Counted from the stretch's first letter, positions 8,195-17,139 are shown. The stretch: 64,000 nt of DNA from DYQY01 sp964643725 (GCA_964643725.1 CAZXTL010000001.1:1-64000), one strand, 5' to 3'. The notes: generated from the sequence alone by a model not told the origin. Program-made: numbers and translations.

Positions 8195-9052
8195 ATGGCA
8201 AATTTTGAAGATAAGATTATTTCTGGCAAAAACATTTCTCAACTGATTAAAGATGAAGTTAAAGCGGAAGTAGTCTCCTTAAAAGAACAGGGAATATATC
8301 CACATTTAGTTGTTATTTTGGTTGGCGATGATCCAGGCTCTCATGTTTATGTTAGGAATAAAGAGTTAAGTTCTGAGTATTGCGGAATAGGCTCTACGGT
8401 TATAAGACAGAGTAAGGATATTACAGAAAAAGAATTATTACAGATCATTAAAGGGCTTAATAAAGATAAAAAAGTTCATGGGATTTTAGTTCAAATGCCT
8501 ATTCCAGAGCATATTAGTAAAGAAAAAGTTATATTAGCTATTGATCCTGCTAAGGATGTTGATGGTTTTCACCCTTATAATGTTGGACAATTACTTTATG
8601 GTAGTTCAGAGGTATTGTTGCCATGTACTCCTTCAGGGATTATTGAGTTATTAGATAGGTCAGATGTAGAGATTGCTGGTAAGCAAGTTGTTGTTGTTGG
8701 TAGAAGCAATATAGTTGGCAAACCAGTATTTCACATGCTTTTAGAAAGAAATGCAACAGTTACAATTTGTCATTCAAAAACAAAAAACCTTGCTTCAGTT
8801 ACGAAACAAGCTGATATTTTGGTTGTAGCTATTGGCAGGGCAAATATGATAACAAAAGAACATGTTAAAGACGGTGCAGTTGTTATTGATGTTGGCATGA
8901 ATCGTCTAGATGGGAAGTTATATGGTGACGTTGATTTTGAATCAGTTGCACCAGTCGCTTCAAAAATAACACCAGTACCTGGTGGCGTTGGTCTCATGAC
9001 AGTAGCGATGTTAATGAAAAATACCGTTAAGGCATCGAAACTTAGTAAATAG
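8195..9052 (+). CDS. folD: Bifunctional methylenetetrahydrofolate dehydrogenase/cyclohydrolase
   Basis: 285 residues, the normal length. FolD interconverts 5,10-methylene-, 5,10-methenyl- and 10-formyl-THF using NADP in the cytoplasm, feeding purine and formyl-Met synthesis. Visible family motifs are SHVYVRNKE (with the catalytic Lys), GILVQMPIP, KDVDGFHPYN, CTPSGIIELL, VVVGRSNIVGKP and the C-terminal TPVPGGVGLMTVAML. It is a single gene with its own promoter. The gap to the next gene contains a CTCAAGAG hairpin and a half palindromic element. Confidence 0.97.
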   Translation: MANFEDKIISGKNISQLIKDEVKAEVVSLKEQGIYPHLVVILVGDDPGSHVYVRNKELSSEYCGIGSTVIRQSKDITEKELLQIIKGLNKDKKVHGILVQMPIPEHISKEKVILAIDPAKDVDGFHPYNVGQLLYGSSEVLLPCTPSGIIELLDRSDVEIAGKQVVVVGRSNIVGKPVFHMLLERNATVTICHSKTKNLASVTKQADILVVAIGRANMITKEHVKDGAVVIDVGMNRLDGKLYGDVDFESVAPVASKITPVPGGVGLMTVAMLMKNTVKASKLSK

Positions 9053-9074
9053 TGAGTGGTGAATAGTGAATAGG

Positions 9075-9106
9075 ACACACCCCCTAACCCCTCTCAAGAG
9101 GGGGGA
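9075..9106. repeat. CTCAAGAG hairpin repeat, copy 1
   Basis: ACACACCCCCTAACCCC followed by the palindrome CCCCTCTCAAGAGGGG. Near-identical units occur at 50399 and 52681. Confidence 0.65.
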
Positions 9107-9130
9107 TAAGAAATGGGTGATTGGGAACTT

Positions 9131-9159
9131 TGTCATTCCCGAGAAGTCGGGAATCCAGA
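9131..9159. repeat. Half GTCATTCC palindromic element
   Basis: GTCATTCCCGA and TCGGGAATCC form a hairpin around GAAG. It is a single-hairpin version of the two-hairpin elements found elsewhere in the window. Confidence 0.55.
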
Positions 9160-9171
9160 GTGAAAAACATA

Positions 9172-9480
9172 ATGGCAGGAAATACATTTCAAAAAGTTTA
9201 TGAGTTTGTAAAATCTATCCCATCAGGTAGAGTAGTTTGTTATGGTGTCGTTGCGAAAGTGGTTAATACTTCTCCAAGAGTTATTGGGTTTGCCTTACAT
9301 AGGAATCCTGACCAAGCAAATATACCTTGTCATAGAGTAGTTTTTCAGAACGGTACACTTTCTAAAGGTTTTGTTTTCGGTGGAGAGATGAAACAACGCG
9401 AAATTCTTGAAAAAGAAGGAGTAAGGTTTGATAATGAAGATAGGGTTTTGAAAAAGTATTTCTGGGAGGAAGAATTGTGA
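9172..9480 (+). CDS. MGMT/Ogt-like DNA-binding domain protein (6-O-methylguanine-DNA methyltransferase family)
   Basis: About 102 residues from ATG 9172. The frame runs further upstream, but those codons are a translated intergenic repeat and are rejected. The protein is only the helix-turn-helix/active-site domain: PSGRVVCYGVVAKV, then SPRVIGFALHRNP, then IPCHRVV with the acceptor Cys present. Presence of the Cys separates it from alkyltransferase-like (ATL) proteins, where it is Trp. The role is likely direct repair of O6-alkylguanine. No strong ribosome site is seen. The stop overlaps the next start as GTGA. Confidence 0.85.
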   Translation: MAGNTFQKVYEFVKSIPSGRVVCYGVVAKVVNTSPRVIGFALHRNPDQANIPCHRVVFQNGTLSKGFVFGGEMKQREILEKEGVRFDNEDRVLKKYFWEEEL

Positions 9481-10244
9481 AGTGGTTAAAAGCTTTTTGG
9501 GAAATAATAAAAAACATTAGGACTTTGAAAATTAATCGTCAAACATTAATCATTATGTTGGTTTCAGCTTTCATAATATTGTTTATTATTTTATGTACGT
9601 TGCTTATTGTTGGTGGCTGTCGTGCTAAAAATATGGCAACAGAAGACGCAAAGCCAAAGTTTGAAAATGTTAGAGGATATATTTACCATGGTCCAGAAGT
9701 AAGTGCTTTTAGGAAATGTAATGGCGCTGAAGAATATTGGGTGACAGGTGATGTTGATATTATTTTGTGGAAGGTTTATGCAGACTTAGCGCCAGAGGAA
9801 TATGTGCCGGTTTACGTTGAGATGAAAGTTCAGTTTTTGAAGAATGAAGATGGTAGTGTTCGAAGAGATTATGCAGGACAGGTATTGGTTAAAGACGTTT
9901 ATCATTTGGCTTATGAGTCGCAAGGATGTGAGTTGGAGAAAAGTTATAATTATCTGTTACAAGGAAACGAGCCATCATGGAAGATTATTATTTATGAAAA
10001 AAGAGGAGTTTTTTTGCAAGAGCCTGGTCAGCCTGAGGTTTATGCTCCATATGTTGCTCCTAAAAAGATGGATAACGGTATTGTTTTTAATTTAATCAGT
10101 GGGAGCAGTTCTATGGTTATAAAGATTAGAAAAATTGACACATACGACACAATGTCTGGCGCTTATTATGCTTATTCTGCTTTTGTTAACTTCAAAGATA
10201 AGGCTTATTATGGTCAGGTGCTTGTCGGAAAACCATTGTTCTGA
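9477..10244 (+). CDS. Membrane-anchored protein of unknown function
   Basis: 255 residues from GTG 9477, with GGAGGA at 9465-9470 as ribosome site and a 4-nt overlap with the MGMT-like gene. A basic N-terminus of ~24 residues is followed by one strong hydrophobic segment (~25-46) ending in VGGC, which could be a lipobox with an unusually long n-region or simply a membrane anchor. The rest (~200 residues) should be extracytoplasmic. It has no family I recognise. Coupling to a DNA-repair gene is probably fortuitous. Confidence 0.7.
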   Translation: MKWLKAFWEIIKNIRTLKINRQTLIIMLVSAFIILFIILCTLLIVGGCRAKNMATEDAKPKFENVRGYIYHGPEVSAFRKCNGAEEYWVTGDVDIILWKVYADLAPEEYVPVYVEMKVQFLKNEDGSVRRDYAGQVLVKDVYHLAYESQGCELEKSYNYLLQGNEPSWKIIIYEKRGVFLQEPGQPEVYAPYVAPKKMDNGIVFNLISGSSSMVIKIRKIDTYDTMSGAYYAYSAFVNFKDKAYYGQVLVGKPLF

Positions 10245-10411
10245 GAAATTACTTTTTTAGATAACATTTGCAATCATTTTAATATTTATGTAAACTTATT
10301 TATAATATAATTTTTAAATAAATTTCTGTAAAAGATGTAAGATACTTTGAGCTCTTTTAAAATAAGGGATGGTGTTTTATACACTCAAATATATATTAGG
10401 GAGGCCATATA

Positions 10412-12358
10412 ATGTTAGAGATGAATAAAGGTAAAGATATTCTGGAAGCAATAGGCAAGATAAAGTCTATCAACGAGGCAAAAGAGTTAATATTAAGTAA
10501 GGTTGATAAAGTTAATCAAGTTAAATTAGCTAAAATAAAAAATGAAGAAGCGCTTATTAAAATAGCAAACTCCATAAGTATGTGTAATCCTGATAGTGTT
10601 TTTATAGATTCAGGCTCAAAGGAAGATATTCAAGTTATTAAAGAGTATGCATTGGCTAGAGGTGAAGAGAAAAAGTTAGCTATTGATGGCCATACTATTC
10701 ACTTTGATTTGCCTGAAGACCAAGGAAGAATGGTCAGCCAAACATTATATATTGTTAATCCTGATGAAAAGATTAGCTCACTAGCAAAAAAAGAAGTTCG
10801 AGATGCATCGTTACAACACCTTGAGAAATATATGAAAGGCATTATGAAGGGCAAGACGATGTTCATCGGCTTTTTCTCTAGAGGACCAGTTGGGGCAGTT
10901 GCATCTACACCTGCTATAGAAATATCTAGCTCAGCATATGTTTTTCATTCAGCAGAATTATTATATAGAAATTGTTTTGAGGATTTTGACAAAGAAGTTA
11001 AAAGAAGAGGTTTCTTTTTTACTAATGTACATTCAGAAGGTACAAACACTTCAGCAGACATCCCTGTTGCACGTATTTATATGGACAGAAGTTGGTTGAC
11101 GACCTATTCAATTCTTTGCACTTATGCTGGGAATACGTTGCTGATGAAAAAAGGAAATCATAGGTTTGCAGTTGATGTAGCAGTTTATATGAAGAAAGGC
11201 ACAGAGCTTTCTGAGCATATGTTTATTACTGGAATGACTGGACCAAAGGGTAGAAAAACATATTTTGCTGGTGCAGCACCGTCAGGATGTGGAAAGACTA
11301 CTACTGCTATGGTTGGTACTGATTTTATTGGTGACGACTTAGCTCAGATATGGATAGATAAAGATGGTTCATGTAAGGCAGTTAATCCTGAAAAAGGTAT
11401 TTTTGGTATTGTTGAAGATGTTAACAAGGAAGGTGACCCTTACTTAATGAAGTGTCTTCGAGAACAAGGCACTGAAGTTATTTTCTCTAATGTGCTTATT
11501 GATGCAAACAACAAACCAAGATGGGTTGGCGATGGTGAGACAATGGCTACCAAAGGCATCAATTATCAAGGAGAATGGACTCCTGACTCCAAGGAAGATA
11601 ATGGGTCGGCAATGGCGCCATCTAATGCAAATGCGCGTTGTACGTTATTGTCCGAAGCAATTCCTAACCATAACAAGAAGGTTAATGCTGATCCAAAGGG
11701 TGTAGATATAAGTGTAGTTACTTATTCTGGCAGAGATTCAGATACAATGCCTCCAGTATGGGTTGCAAAATCAATGGATGAAGGTGTAGTCATTGGAGCT
11801 TCTATTGTGTCTAAAGCTACTGCAACAGAAGTTGGAGCTACTGGTGTGAATAGACAGCCATGGGCTAACGCTCCGTTTATTCCTGGTTCTTTAGCTGATT
11901 ATATGGATTCTCAATTTACTTTTTTTAATAACCCAAACTTAAAGAAAAAACCTGTTATGGCTGGTCTTAATTATTTCTTAACGCATGATAGCAGGGGTAG
12001 TTCAGGCAAAGGACTTATTGGCGAGAAGAAAGATGTTAAGGTTTGGTTAGGTTGGTTAGAATTGTATGCTAATGGAGATGTCTCATCTATTGAGACTCCA
12101 ATTGGTTTTATCCCTAAGTATGATGACCTAAAAAAATTGTTTTCTGGGATTGGTAAGGAATATGCAAAAGATACTTATACAATGCAATTTTCTTTATATC
12201 TAGACAAGATTGTTAGTAGAATAGACTTGCAAACAGAAGCTTATAAGAAAGAAGAAAATATTCCTGCTAACCTGTATCAGGTTTATGATAAACAGAAGAA
12301 AGAGTTGCTCGCACTTAAAGATAAAAAAGGTGCAATCGTAAAACCTCAAGATCTATAA
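10412..12358 (+). CDS. pckG: Phosphoenolpyruvate carboxykinase (GTP-type)
   Basis: 648 residues. It interconverts oxaloacetate + NTP and PEP + CO2 + NDP in the cytoplasm, linking gluconeogenesis or fermentation to C4 acids. The P-loop SGCGKTTTAM (~residues 292-301) carries the Cys typical of GTP-type enzymes. Upstream SEHMFITGMTGPKGRKTYF and downstream GDDLAQIW and NPEKGIFGI align with the animal/GTP-type pattern rather than the ATP-type. It is slightly longer than the ~600-residue norm. There is a strong ribosome site GGGAGG and a 167-nt AT-rich upstream region. A hairpin terminator follows. Confidence 0.93.
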   Translation: MLEMNKGKDILEAIGKIKSINEAKELILSKVDKVNQVKLAKIKNEEALIKIANSISMCNPDSVFIDSGSKEDIQVIKEYALARGEEKKLAIDGHTIHFDLPEDQGRMVSQTLYIVNPDEKISSLAKKEVRDASLQHLEKYMKGIMKGKTMFIGFFSRGPVGAVASTPAIEISSSAYVFHSAELLYRNCFEDFDKEVKRRGFFFTNVHSEGTNTSADIPVARIYMDRSWLTTYSILCTYAGNTLLMKKGNHRFAVDVAVYMKKGTELSEHMFITGMTGPKGRKTYFAGAAPSGCGKTTTAMVGTDFIGDDLAQIWIDKDGSCKAVNPEKGIFGIVEDVNKEGDPYLMKCLREQGTEVIFSNVLIDANNKPRWVGDGETMATKGINYQGEWTPDSKEDNGSAMAPSNANARCTLLSEAIPNHNKKVNADPKGVDISVVTYSGRDSDTMPPVWVAKSMDEGVVIGASIVSKATATEVGATGVNRQPWANAPFIPGSLADYMDSQFTFFNNPNLKKKPVMAGLNYFLTHDSRGSSGKGLIGEKKDVKVWLGWLELYANGDVSSIETPIGFIPKYDDLKKLFSGIGKEYAKDTYTMQFSLYLDKIVSRIDLQTEAYKKEENIPANLYQVYDKQKKELLALKDKKGAIVKPQDL

Positions 12359-12382
12359 ATTTTAATGATAATTATCTAATAA

Positions 12383-12420
12383 TAATGGCTGCTCAAATAT
12401 GGAGCAGTCATTTTTATTTT
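12383..12420 (+). terminator. Rho-independent terminator after pckG
   Basis: TGGCTGCTC (12386-12394) pairs with GAGCAGTCA (12402-12410) with one G-U, followed by TTTTTATTTT. It overlaps the 3' end of the convergent hemerythrin gene. Confidence 0.75.
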
Positions 12421-12821
12421 ATGGGTTGTTGACTTAAGAAAGCACCATATTTTTTATCACTTTGAAGAGTATGGGTGAGTAGCCAATCTTTTAAGAATGT
12501 AGATAATGGCATCGCAATATGGTTTTCTCCTTTTTCAAATTTTTCGTTAATGATATTAAGTTGTTTAGTTAAAATTTCGTGTTCTTTTTTGTGTGTCTCT
12601 TTTTCTGGGTAATCAAATGCTTCGAATAATGATTCTTCGGTTAAGAAGTGATAAGCCGTATAATCTAAAAGTTCTGATAAAATCCTTTGTAAGGAATCTT
12701 TACTAGTTCCGTTTTTCATTTTTTCATGTAACTCATTTATTAGTCCAAAAAGTTTCTTGTGTTGTTCGTCACATTCTTGAACGTTTGTTAAATAGTTGTC
12801 GTTCCATTCAAATAGAACCAT
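12414..12821 (-). CDS. Bacteriohemerythrin
   Basis: 135 residues forming the single-domain four-helix non-haem di-iron O2 carrier/sensor. All expected ligands are visible in the right order: H21 (DEQHKKL), H58 and E62 (HFLTE), H77 and H81 (HKKEH), H117 and D122 (HTLQSD). It binds O2 reversibly in the cytoplasm. In an anaerobe it would scavenge or sense oxygen. A purine-rich AAGAGAA lies before the ATG. It sits directly downstream of two haem-protein genes in the same direction, across a 64-nt gap. Confidence 0.95.
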   Translation of the reverse strand: MVLFEWNDNYLTNVQECDEQHKKLFGLINELHEKMKNGTSKDSLQRILSELLDYTAYHFLTEESLFEAFDYPEKETHKKEHEILTKQLNIINEKFEKGENHIAMPLSTFLKDWLLTHTLQSDKKYGAFLSQQPIK

Positions 12822-12885
12822 TTTATTCTCTTTTCTTATTTGTTAGGTAATTTAAGTATACTTGAAATATTTGTTTATGAAAGAG

Positions 12886-13260
12886 TTAAATAACACTAAG
12901 AATGTGCCAAATCAGTAAAAGGATGATAATGCCTGCAAATATTTTATGCATCTGTAATATGTTTTTATTCTTTAATATTTTAAAGGATATTCCGCCAATA
13001 CCAGCAAAAAATATGGATATAAATAGAACATAGCCACTATGGAAATATATTTTACCTCCAAGAGCTAAATATCCATGAATTACAGCCACGATGATGAGCA
13101 TTGCAGCGCTATAGATGTGCCAATTTCTGCTTATTTGGACAAAACTTTTAAACAGTTTAGATTTGTCTTTGAAAAGGTATTCGTTGATTTTCTTTCCTAA
13201 AAACAGAAATACAGTTAAGAACAATAAAGCTACATTTAAAAATCCTAAAAATACTACCAT
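12886..13260 (-). CDS. Small diheme b-type membrane protein (cytochrome b561/ferric reductase-like)
   Basis: 124 residues with four membrane helices (about 3-22, 48-68, 76-96, 105-123). Helix 2 carries H48 and H62 and helix 4 carries H105 and H119. Each pair is 14 residues apart, the geometry that ligates two stacked hemes b across a membrane. No family name can be given with confidence. The gene starts 3 nt after the stop of the cytochrome b5-like gene, so the two are an operon and probably exchange electrons. Confidence 0.72.
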   Translation of the reverse strand: MVVFLGFLNVALLFLTVFLFLGKKINEYLFKDKSKLFKSFVQISRNWHIYSAAMLIIVAVIHGYLALGGKIYFHSGYVLFISIFFAGIGGISFKILKNKNILQMHKIFAGIIILLLIWHILSVI

Positions 13261-13263
13261 TTT

Positions 13264-13623
13264 TTACTCCTTATCGGGTGTCCCTACAAGTTTACCAATA
13301 ATATTAAGTTTCTCTAACACTGTCATGCCATGTGGTGCCTTCTGTATTTCTTTGCTAACGTCTTGACCAGCATTTACTCCTTTATGGTTGCCGCTTACCC
13401 ATGACTTTTGTCCGCTTACATCATAGATTGTTTCATCTACTGCTATAAAAGCTTTTTTGCCTTCTTTCCCGTTAAAGTTTTTCAGTTCTTTAATTGTTAG
13501 ATTATAAGGAGTTAGTTGCTTGTTTAAAGTTAATGGTTTGCTTTCTTTGATGTTTTTTAGTTGGGATTCAGATGCATAGGACATTACAGATAGAATTATG
13601 AAAAGTGATAATATTTTTTTCAT
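13264..13623 (-). CDS. Exported cytochrome b5-like haem/steroid-binding protein
   Basis: 119 residues with a signal peptide (~1-17, ending SYASES). A cytochrome b5-like domain spans ~45-115: ELKNFNGKEGKKAFIAV, YDVSG, W75, GNHKG (H80), AGQD, APHG (H98) and a final IIGKLVG. H80 and H98 are the candidate axial ligands. This is the short prokaryotic variant common in anaerobes. The protein should be periplasmic, delivering electrons to or from the diheme membrane protein encoded 3 nt downstream. The ribosome site is GGGGG. Confidence 0.88.
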   Translation of the reverse strand: MKKILSLFIILSVMSYASESQLKNIKESKPLTLNKQLTPYNLTIKELKNFNGKEGKKAFIAVDETIYDVSGQKSWVSGNHKGVNAGQDVSKEIQKAPHGMTVLEKLNIIGKLVGTPDKE

Positions 13624-13773
13624 TTTGTTTCCCCCACTTGTTTTTTATAATTATATCACAAATACAAAGGGGTTTGGTTTTGTTCATGTGTGAAGTTGTT
13701 TTATATATTTCATGCAAGGAATCTTCAGTAAATAACGTTATAATAATAAGAGCTTTAAAAAGGGGGAATAGTT

Positions 13774-14127
13774 ATGGCAGAAATGCAAGGAATTCAAAAT
13801 GTAAATATAAGTGATGTAGGTCCTTCTTTAGGCTTATCAGACTCAGATTCTTTAAGTATTAAAGTTGATAATCAGATTAAGATGAAGGTAGCGGAAGAGG
13901 ATTCATCAGAAGAAGAAAGAGTTGCAGTAGATTTAAGCTCAATGATAAGTGCTAAAGGGTTAGATAGTAATGCTTTGCCAGAGCTTACGAAGTCAGAAAC
14001 AAATAAAAATTTTGTTACCAAGGCAGAGCTTATGGAAGCAAGAAACAAGGCTCAAGCCACTGAAGCTACATCTTCATCAGTTAGCTCAGGAGCAGATGCT
14101 CCATCGCCGACGGTATCAGTTAATTAA
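13774..14127 (+). CDS. Small acidic hypothetical protein
   Basis: 117 residues, strongly acidic and Ser-rich (DSSEEE, SSSVSSG), with no signal peptide and no membrane segment. The C-terminus is low complexity. It is supported as a gene by the ribosome site AAGGGGG 8 nt before the ATG and by isolation from other coding on either strand. It ends 8 nt inside the convergent symporter gene. No family recognised; probably a disordered cytoplasmic protein. Confidence 0.6.
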   Translation: MAEMQGIQNVNISDVGPSLGLSDSDSLSIKVDNQIKMKVAEEDSSEEERVAVDLSSMISAKGLDSNALPELTKSETNKNFVTKAELMEARNKAQATEATSSSVSSGADAPSPTVSVN

Positions 14128-15568
14128 AAGCAACGTCGATAGTTTTTTTCGGTAGTTGCTTAGTGAATGTGCTCACCACGGGTATAACGAAAAAAGGAAC
14201 TATCATCGCAATGCTCGCCGATAATGGAGCTTGCGCTGGTCCAAGCGTAAAGAACAGGATGATAGCGGTAAAGAAACCACTTAACATTCCTGCCCAGCTC
14301 GCTACTTTAGTTGTTTTCTTCCAGAATAGTCCATAAACGTATGGCCCTAAGAAGGAACCTGCTACAACGCCCCAAGATAGAGACATTAAGGTGACAATAA
14401 CGCTAAATTGATACCTGGCAATTACCCAAGAACCTATAATGAAAACTCCGCTGAGAACTCTCATTAGGATTAAGAGGTTTTTCTGAGATGCTTTCTTGTT
14501 GATGACGCCGTGATAAAAATCCATAACAATAGCAGAGGCAGATACAAGCACTAGGGAAGAAAGTGTAGACATCGACGCTGACACTATAAGAAGTAAAATA
14601 ACCGCCATAAATACGGGTGGCAAATACTGGTTGAGCATGGTTGGAATAAATAAATCAAAAACAGGTTTGCCATCTACTAATGGCACAGACGTAAAGAACA
14701 CATGGGTCATTGCGCCAATAAAGTAAGCAGAGAAAACGATTACGATTGCAAAAATTGAAGTAATGATTGCTGCTTTGTTGATTAGCGATTCGTCTTTTAT
14801 GGCATAAAACTTTTGAACCATTTGAGGAAGTCCCCATGCTCCAAAAGAGGTCATAAAGACAAGTGAAGCTAAAGTTAGCCAGTCTGGTTGTTTGGCAATC
14901 GGGATATGTTGACCATAGTTTACTAGGATTTGACTGACAGCAGAGACAACTCCACCAGCTTGATTACTTAAGATATAAACCATTATGAGTGACCCGAAAA
15001 ACATTACAATACCCATGAAGAAATCGCTAACTGCTATGGCGATATATCCTCCTAGTATAAGGTATACGCCAGTAAGGAGAATCATTACAAATAGTGCTAT
15101 GTCGTAAGGTATATTAAAGCTTATTTCAAAGAGATGACCTAATCCTTTAAAGACAGAAGCAGAATAGGGGAGTAGAAAAATAAAGATTATTAGGGAGGAA
15201 ACTATTTTAAGTGAAGGGCTTAGGTATCTTTTATTAAAGAATTCTGGCATTGTAAGAGCGCTTAGGTTATTGGTCATTCGGCGCGTTCTTTTGCCTAATA
15301 TTTTCCAAGATAAATAGCAACCAATAACAACATTTCCAGCAGCTATCCAGAGAGCGTTTAGTCCAAAACCCCATCCAAGCTTTCCAGCAAAACCAATAAA
15401 AAGAACAGCAGAAAAGTAGGTTGTTCCGTAAGCTATTCCAGATAGCCACGCACCAATTGTTCTTGAACCTAGGAAGAAATCGTTAACAGAAGTTACTTTC
15501 TTCATACTCCAGATTCCGATGGAGATAATTACTATAACAAAAACACTTAAAAAAATGGCATTAATCAT
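14120..15568 (-). CDS. Sodium:solute symporter (SSS family)
   Basis: 482 residues, a multi-span membrane protein (about 13 helices) with the SSS signature regions: VNDFFLGSRTIGAWLSGIAYGTTYFSAVLFIGFAG near the N-terminus and LSALTMPEFFNKRY after helix 3. The early part resembles the proline/pantothenate/solute branch, but the substrate cannot be read from sequence. Na+ cotransport would fit a cell with an Rnf ion pump. Ribosome site AAGGA. Confidence 0.9.
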   Translation of the reverse strand: MINAIFLSVFVIVIISIGIWSMKKVTSVNDFFLGSRTIGAWLSGIAYGTTYFSAVLFIGFAGKLGWGFGLNALWIAAGNVVIGCYLSWKILGKRTRRMTNNLSALTMPEFFNKRYLSPSLKIVSSLIIFIFLLPYSASVFKGLGHLFEISFNIPYDIALFVMILLTGVYLILGGYIAIAVSDFFMGIVMFFGSLIMVYILSNQAGGVVSAVSQILVNYGQHIPIAKQPDWLTLASLVFMTSFGAWGLPQMVQKFYAIKDESLINKAAIITSIFAIVIVFSAYFIGAMTHVFFTSVPLVDGKPVFDLFIPTMLNQYLPPVFMAVILLLIVSASMSTLSSLVLVSASAIVMDFYHGVINKKASQKNLLILMRVLSGVFIIGSWVIARYQFSVIVTLMSLSWGVVAGSFLGPYVYGLFWKKTTKVASWAGMLSGFFTAIILFFTLGPAQAPLSASIAMIVPFFVIPVVSTFTKQLPKKTIDVAFN

Positions 15569-15651
15569 TGTTTAGTCCTTTCAATGTAAATATTATATAA
15601 AATGTATCATTGAATTTATTGAAATGTCGAGAGTAGACTAAAAATAGTAAT

Positions 15652-15680
15652 AAAAAAGCCTCACATAGTGAGGCTTTTTG
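15652..15680. terminator. Bidirectional terminator downstream of the RRM gene
   Basis: AAAAAGCCTCAC, loop ATA, GTGAGGCTTTTT: a perfect 12-bp stem with T-runs in both directions. Confidence 0.9.
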
Positions 15681-15710
15681 TTAATTACAGAACTGTGAAA
15701 GTAACTGTTA

Positions 15711-15953
15711 TTATTTAGGACGAGCAGCGTTTACTGTGATTGCTCTACCTTTTAGGTCTTTACCATTTAAAGCTGCAACAGCTGCTGTAGCTTCAGTAGT
15801 ATCATCCATAGTTACGAATCCGAAACCTTTTGAACGGTCTGTATCACGGTCTTTTACGATTTTGACCTTGCTTACGTCGCCGAATTCTGCGAACATTTCC
15901 TGAAGGTCCTGTTCCCTTACTTCATATTTTAGATTGCCTACGTATATATCCAT
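15711..15953 (-). CDS. RRM-type RNA-binding protein (80 aa)
   Basis: A single RNA-recognition motif covers the whole protein: RNP2 IYVGNL (3-8) and RNP1 KGFGFVTM (42-49). It is the small bacterial RRM family known from cyanobacteria and many other phyla, often stress- or cold-induced, binding single-stranded RNA. Ribosome site AAGGAG before the ATG. It has a paralogue at 25534-25809. A 290-nt non-coding region lies upstream and could be a long regulatory 5' leader. Confidence 0.95.
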   Translation of the reverse strand: MDIYVGNLKYEVREQDLQEMFAEFGDVSKVKIVKDRDTDRSKGFGFVTMDDTTEATAAVAALNGKDLKGRAITVNAARPK

Positions 15954-16246
15954 TTTTTCTCCTTTTCCTTTTGATATTGATTAGTTTTGGGGATTGTTTT
16001 TGTGTCGTTGATACTTAACTTAACCATTTACTCCAAACCTAAATTTATAAGTACAATCAAGATAAACACTTGTCCATACTTATATCTTTTAAGATTATAT
16101 ACTTATATTTTTAAGGATGCAATATCATCTAAAAGTTTTTTAATAACTAGAGTTATTATCTTCTTTGGAGGGTTGAAGACGGTTTAATTGCAGAATTTTA
16201 ACCTGATGGTCTATGGTGGTGGATATGTGAATCTGTTAGCTTTTGG
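15954..16246. other. 293-nt intergenic region without a supported gene
   Basis: It holds the RRM gene's ribosome site and presumably its promoter and leader on the minus strand. A 66-codon plus-strand frame here has no ribosome site and poor composition. Nothing else is recognised. Confidence 0.5.
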
Positions 16247-16861
16247 TTACATGGATAACATTAAGAAGCCAGAAAAAGCTAGATTGTTTGGCTGTAGTGA
16301 TTTATGAGTATGAGTTTTCAATTCGTTGACAGTAGCTCGGTATTTTGAATAAAAATCAAAGCTTGGGGTAGCTGAATAGGTCAAATTTTCTATATCAAAG
16401 AAACTTATAATATTCTTAACTGTAGTTGGTTTTATAAATACTTCCTTTTCAGGATAATAGTATGCAGGGATTATTGTGATTAAAGTCCATTTTGCAAGCT
16501 TTTCTGGTTGAAGGAATTTAATTAAGGAATTGAATCCTTTCTTTTCATTGCCATGCAATTGTTCATATAAGGCTTTTGCAAGTGTCTGACATTCGTCAGG
16601 AGATAAGCTTTCTATAAAATCACGAAACCGAGGTTTTTCGAAGACTGAAATAACGGAAGACCGAGAGATAATTTTCGTCATATTGATAGCTATTTGTTGT
16701 GAGTTTTCAAAACTTTCTGGAGCAAACATTTCTTGAGCCATTGCAGTCATTTGTGGCCCTCTATGCTTTTTGCTTTCCTTTAGAATTTCAGGGTTATCAA
16801 ATCCTCCTGGGTAGAGTTGGAGGAACTGTTTTTCTACAAGTTTCAGTCGTTGTAAATTCAT
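16247..16861 (-). CDS. Conserved-looking hypothetical protein
   Basis: 204 residues from the ATG at 16861. The frame extends 22 codons upstream, but TATAAT (plus-strand 16868-16873, preceded by TG and one base) lies 6 nt before this ATG, indicating a leaderless start here. The protein is soluble with no signal peptide. Notable features are LYPGGFDNPEILKES near the N-terminus and a Lys/aromatic-rich middle. I do not recognise a family. Confidence 0.65.
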   Translation of the reverse strand: MNLQRLKLVEKQFLQLYPGGFDNPEILKESKKHRGPQMTAMAQEMFAPESFENSQQIAINMTKIISRSSVISVFEKPRFRDFIESLSPDECQTLAKALYEQLHGNEKKGFNSLIKFLQPEKLAKWTLITIIPAYYYPEKEVFIKPTTVKNIISFFDIENLTYSATPSFDFYSKYRATVNELKTHTHKSLQPNNLAFSGFLMLSM

Positions 16862-16867
16862 AACTTG

Positions 16868-16876
16868 ATTATAACA
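16868..16876 (-). promoter_or_regulatory. Extended -10 promoter, leaderless hypothetical gene
   Basis: Minus strand TG-T-TATAAT, then 6 nt and ATG at 16861. Confidence 0.6.
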
Positions 16877-16933
16877 TAGCGTTAGTTGTGTCCTGCAGTT
16901 TTTGCGTCTTGTCATGCCTGTATTCATTAGGCT

Positions 16934-17026
16934 GTCATCCTGAACTTGATTCAGGATCCATGTATATATTAAATTTGACGATTACTAAACATTAAGCCTG
17001 GATCCCGGATCGGAGTCCGGGATGAC
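16934..17026. repeat. Two-hairpin GTCATCC...GGATGAC element
   Basis: GTCATCCTGAA...TTCAGGATCC forms hairpin 1 and TGGATCCCGG...CCGGGATGAC forms hairpin 2, separated by an AT-rich spacer. The architecture matches 34626-34705 and 50534-50614, with different stem sequences. Confidence 0.65.
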
Positions 17027-17133
17027 ATTTTGTTAACGAATTACTTAACTTGTACAATCCCGGGATGACTTTCAAAACGGACAACTATGATCATGTTGGG
17101 ATATTTGTTTGGATGTTTATGTTGCTTATAGGC

Positions 17134-17139
17134 TATAAT
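17134..17139 (+). promoter_or_regulatory. -10 box of rlmN (leaderless)
   Basis: TATAAT followed by 6 nt and ATG 17146. A TTGGAT at 17109-17114 is 19 bp upstream. Confidence 0.55.

Noticed and set aside
9121..9171. N-terminal extension of the MGMT-like protein
   Set aside because: These codons translate a GTCATTCC-type intergenic repeat (SFPRSRESR), a common artefact. Family homology begins after ATG 9172.
15987..16187. 66-codon ORF in the RRM upstream region
   Set aside because: No ribosome site or -10 at the right distance, and unlike any protein. More likely leader or promoter DNA.
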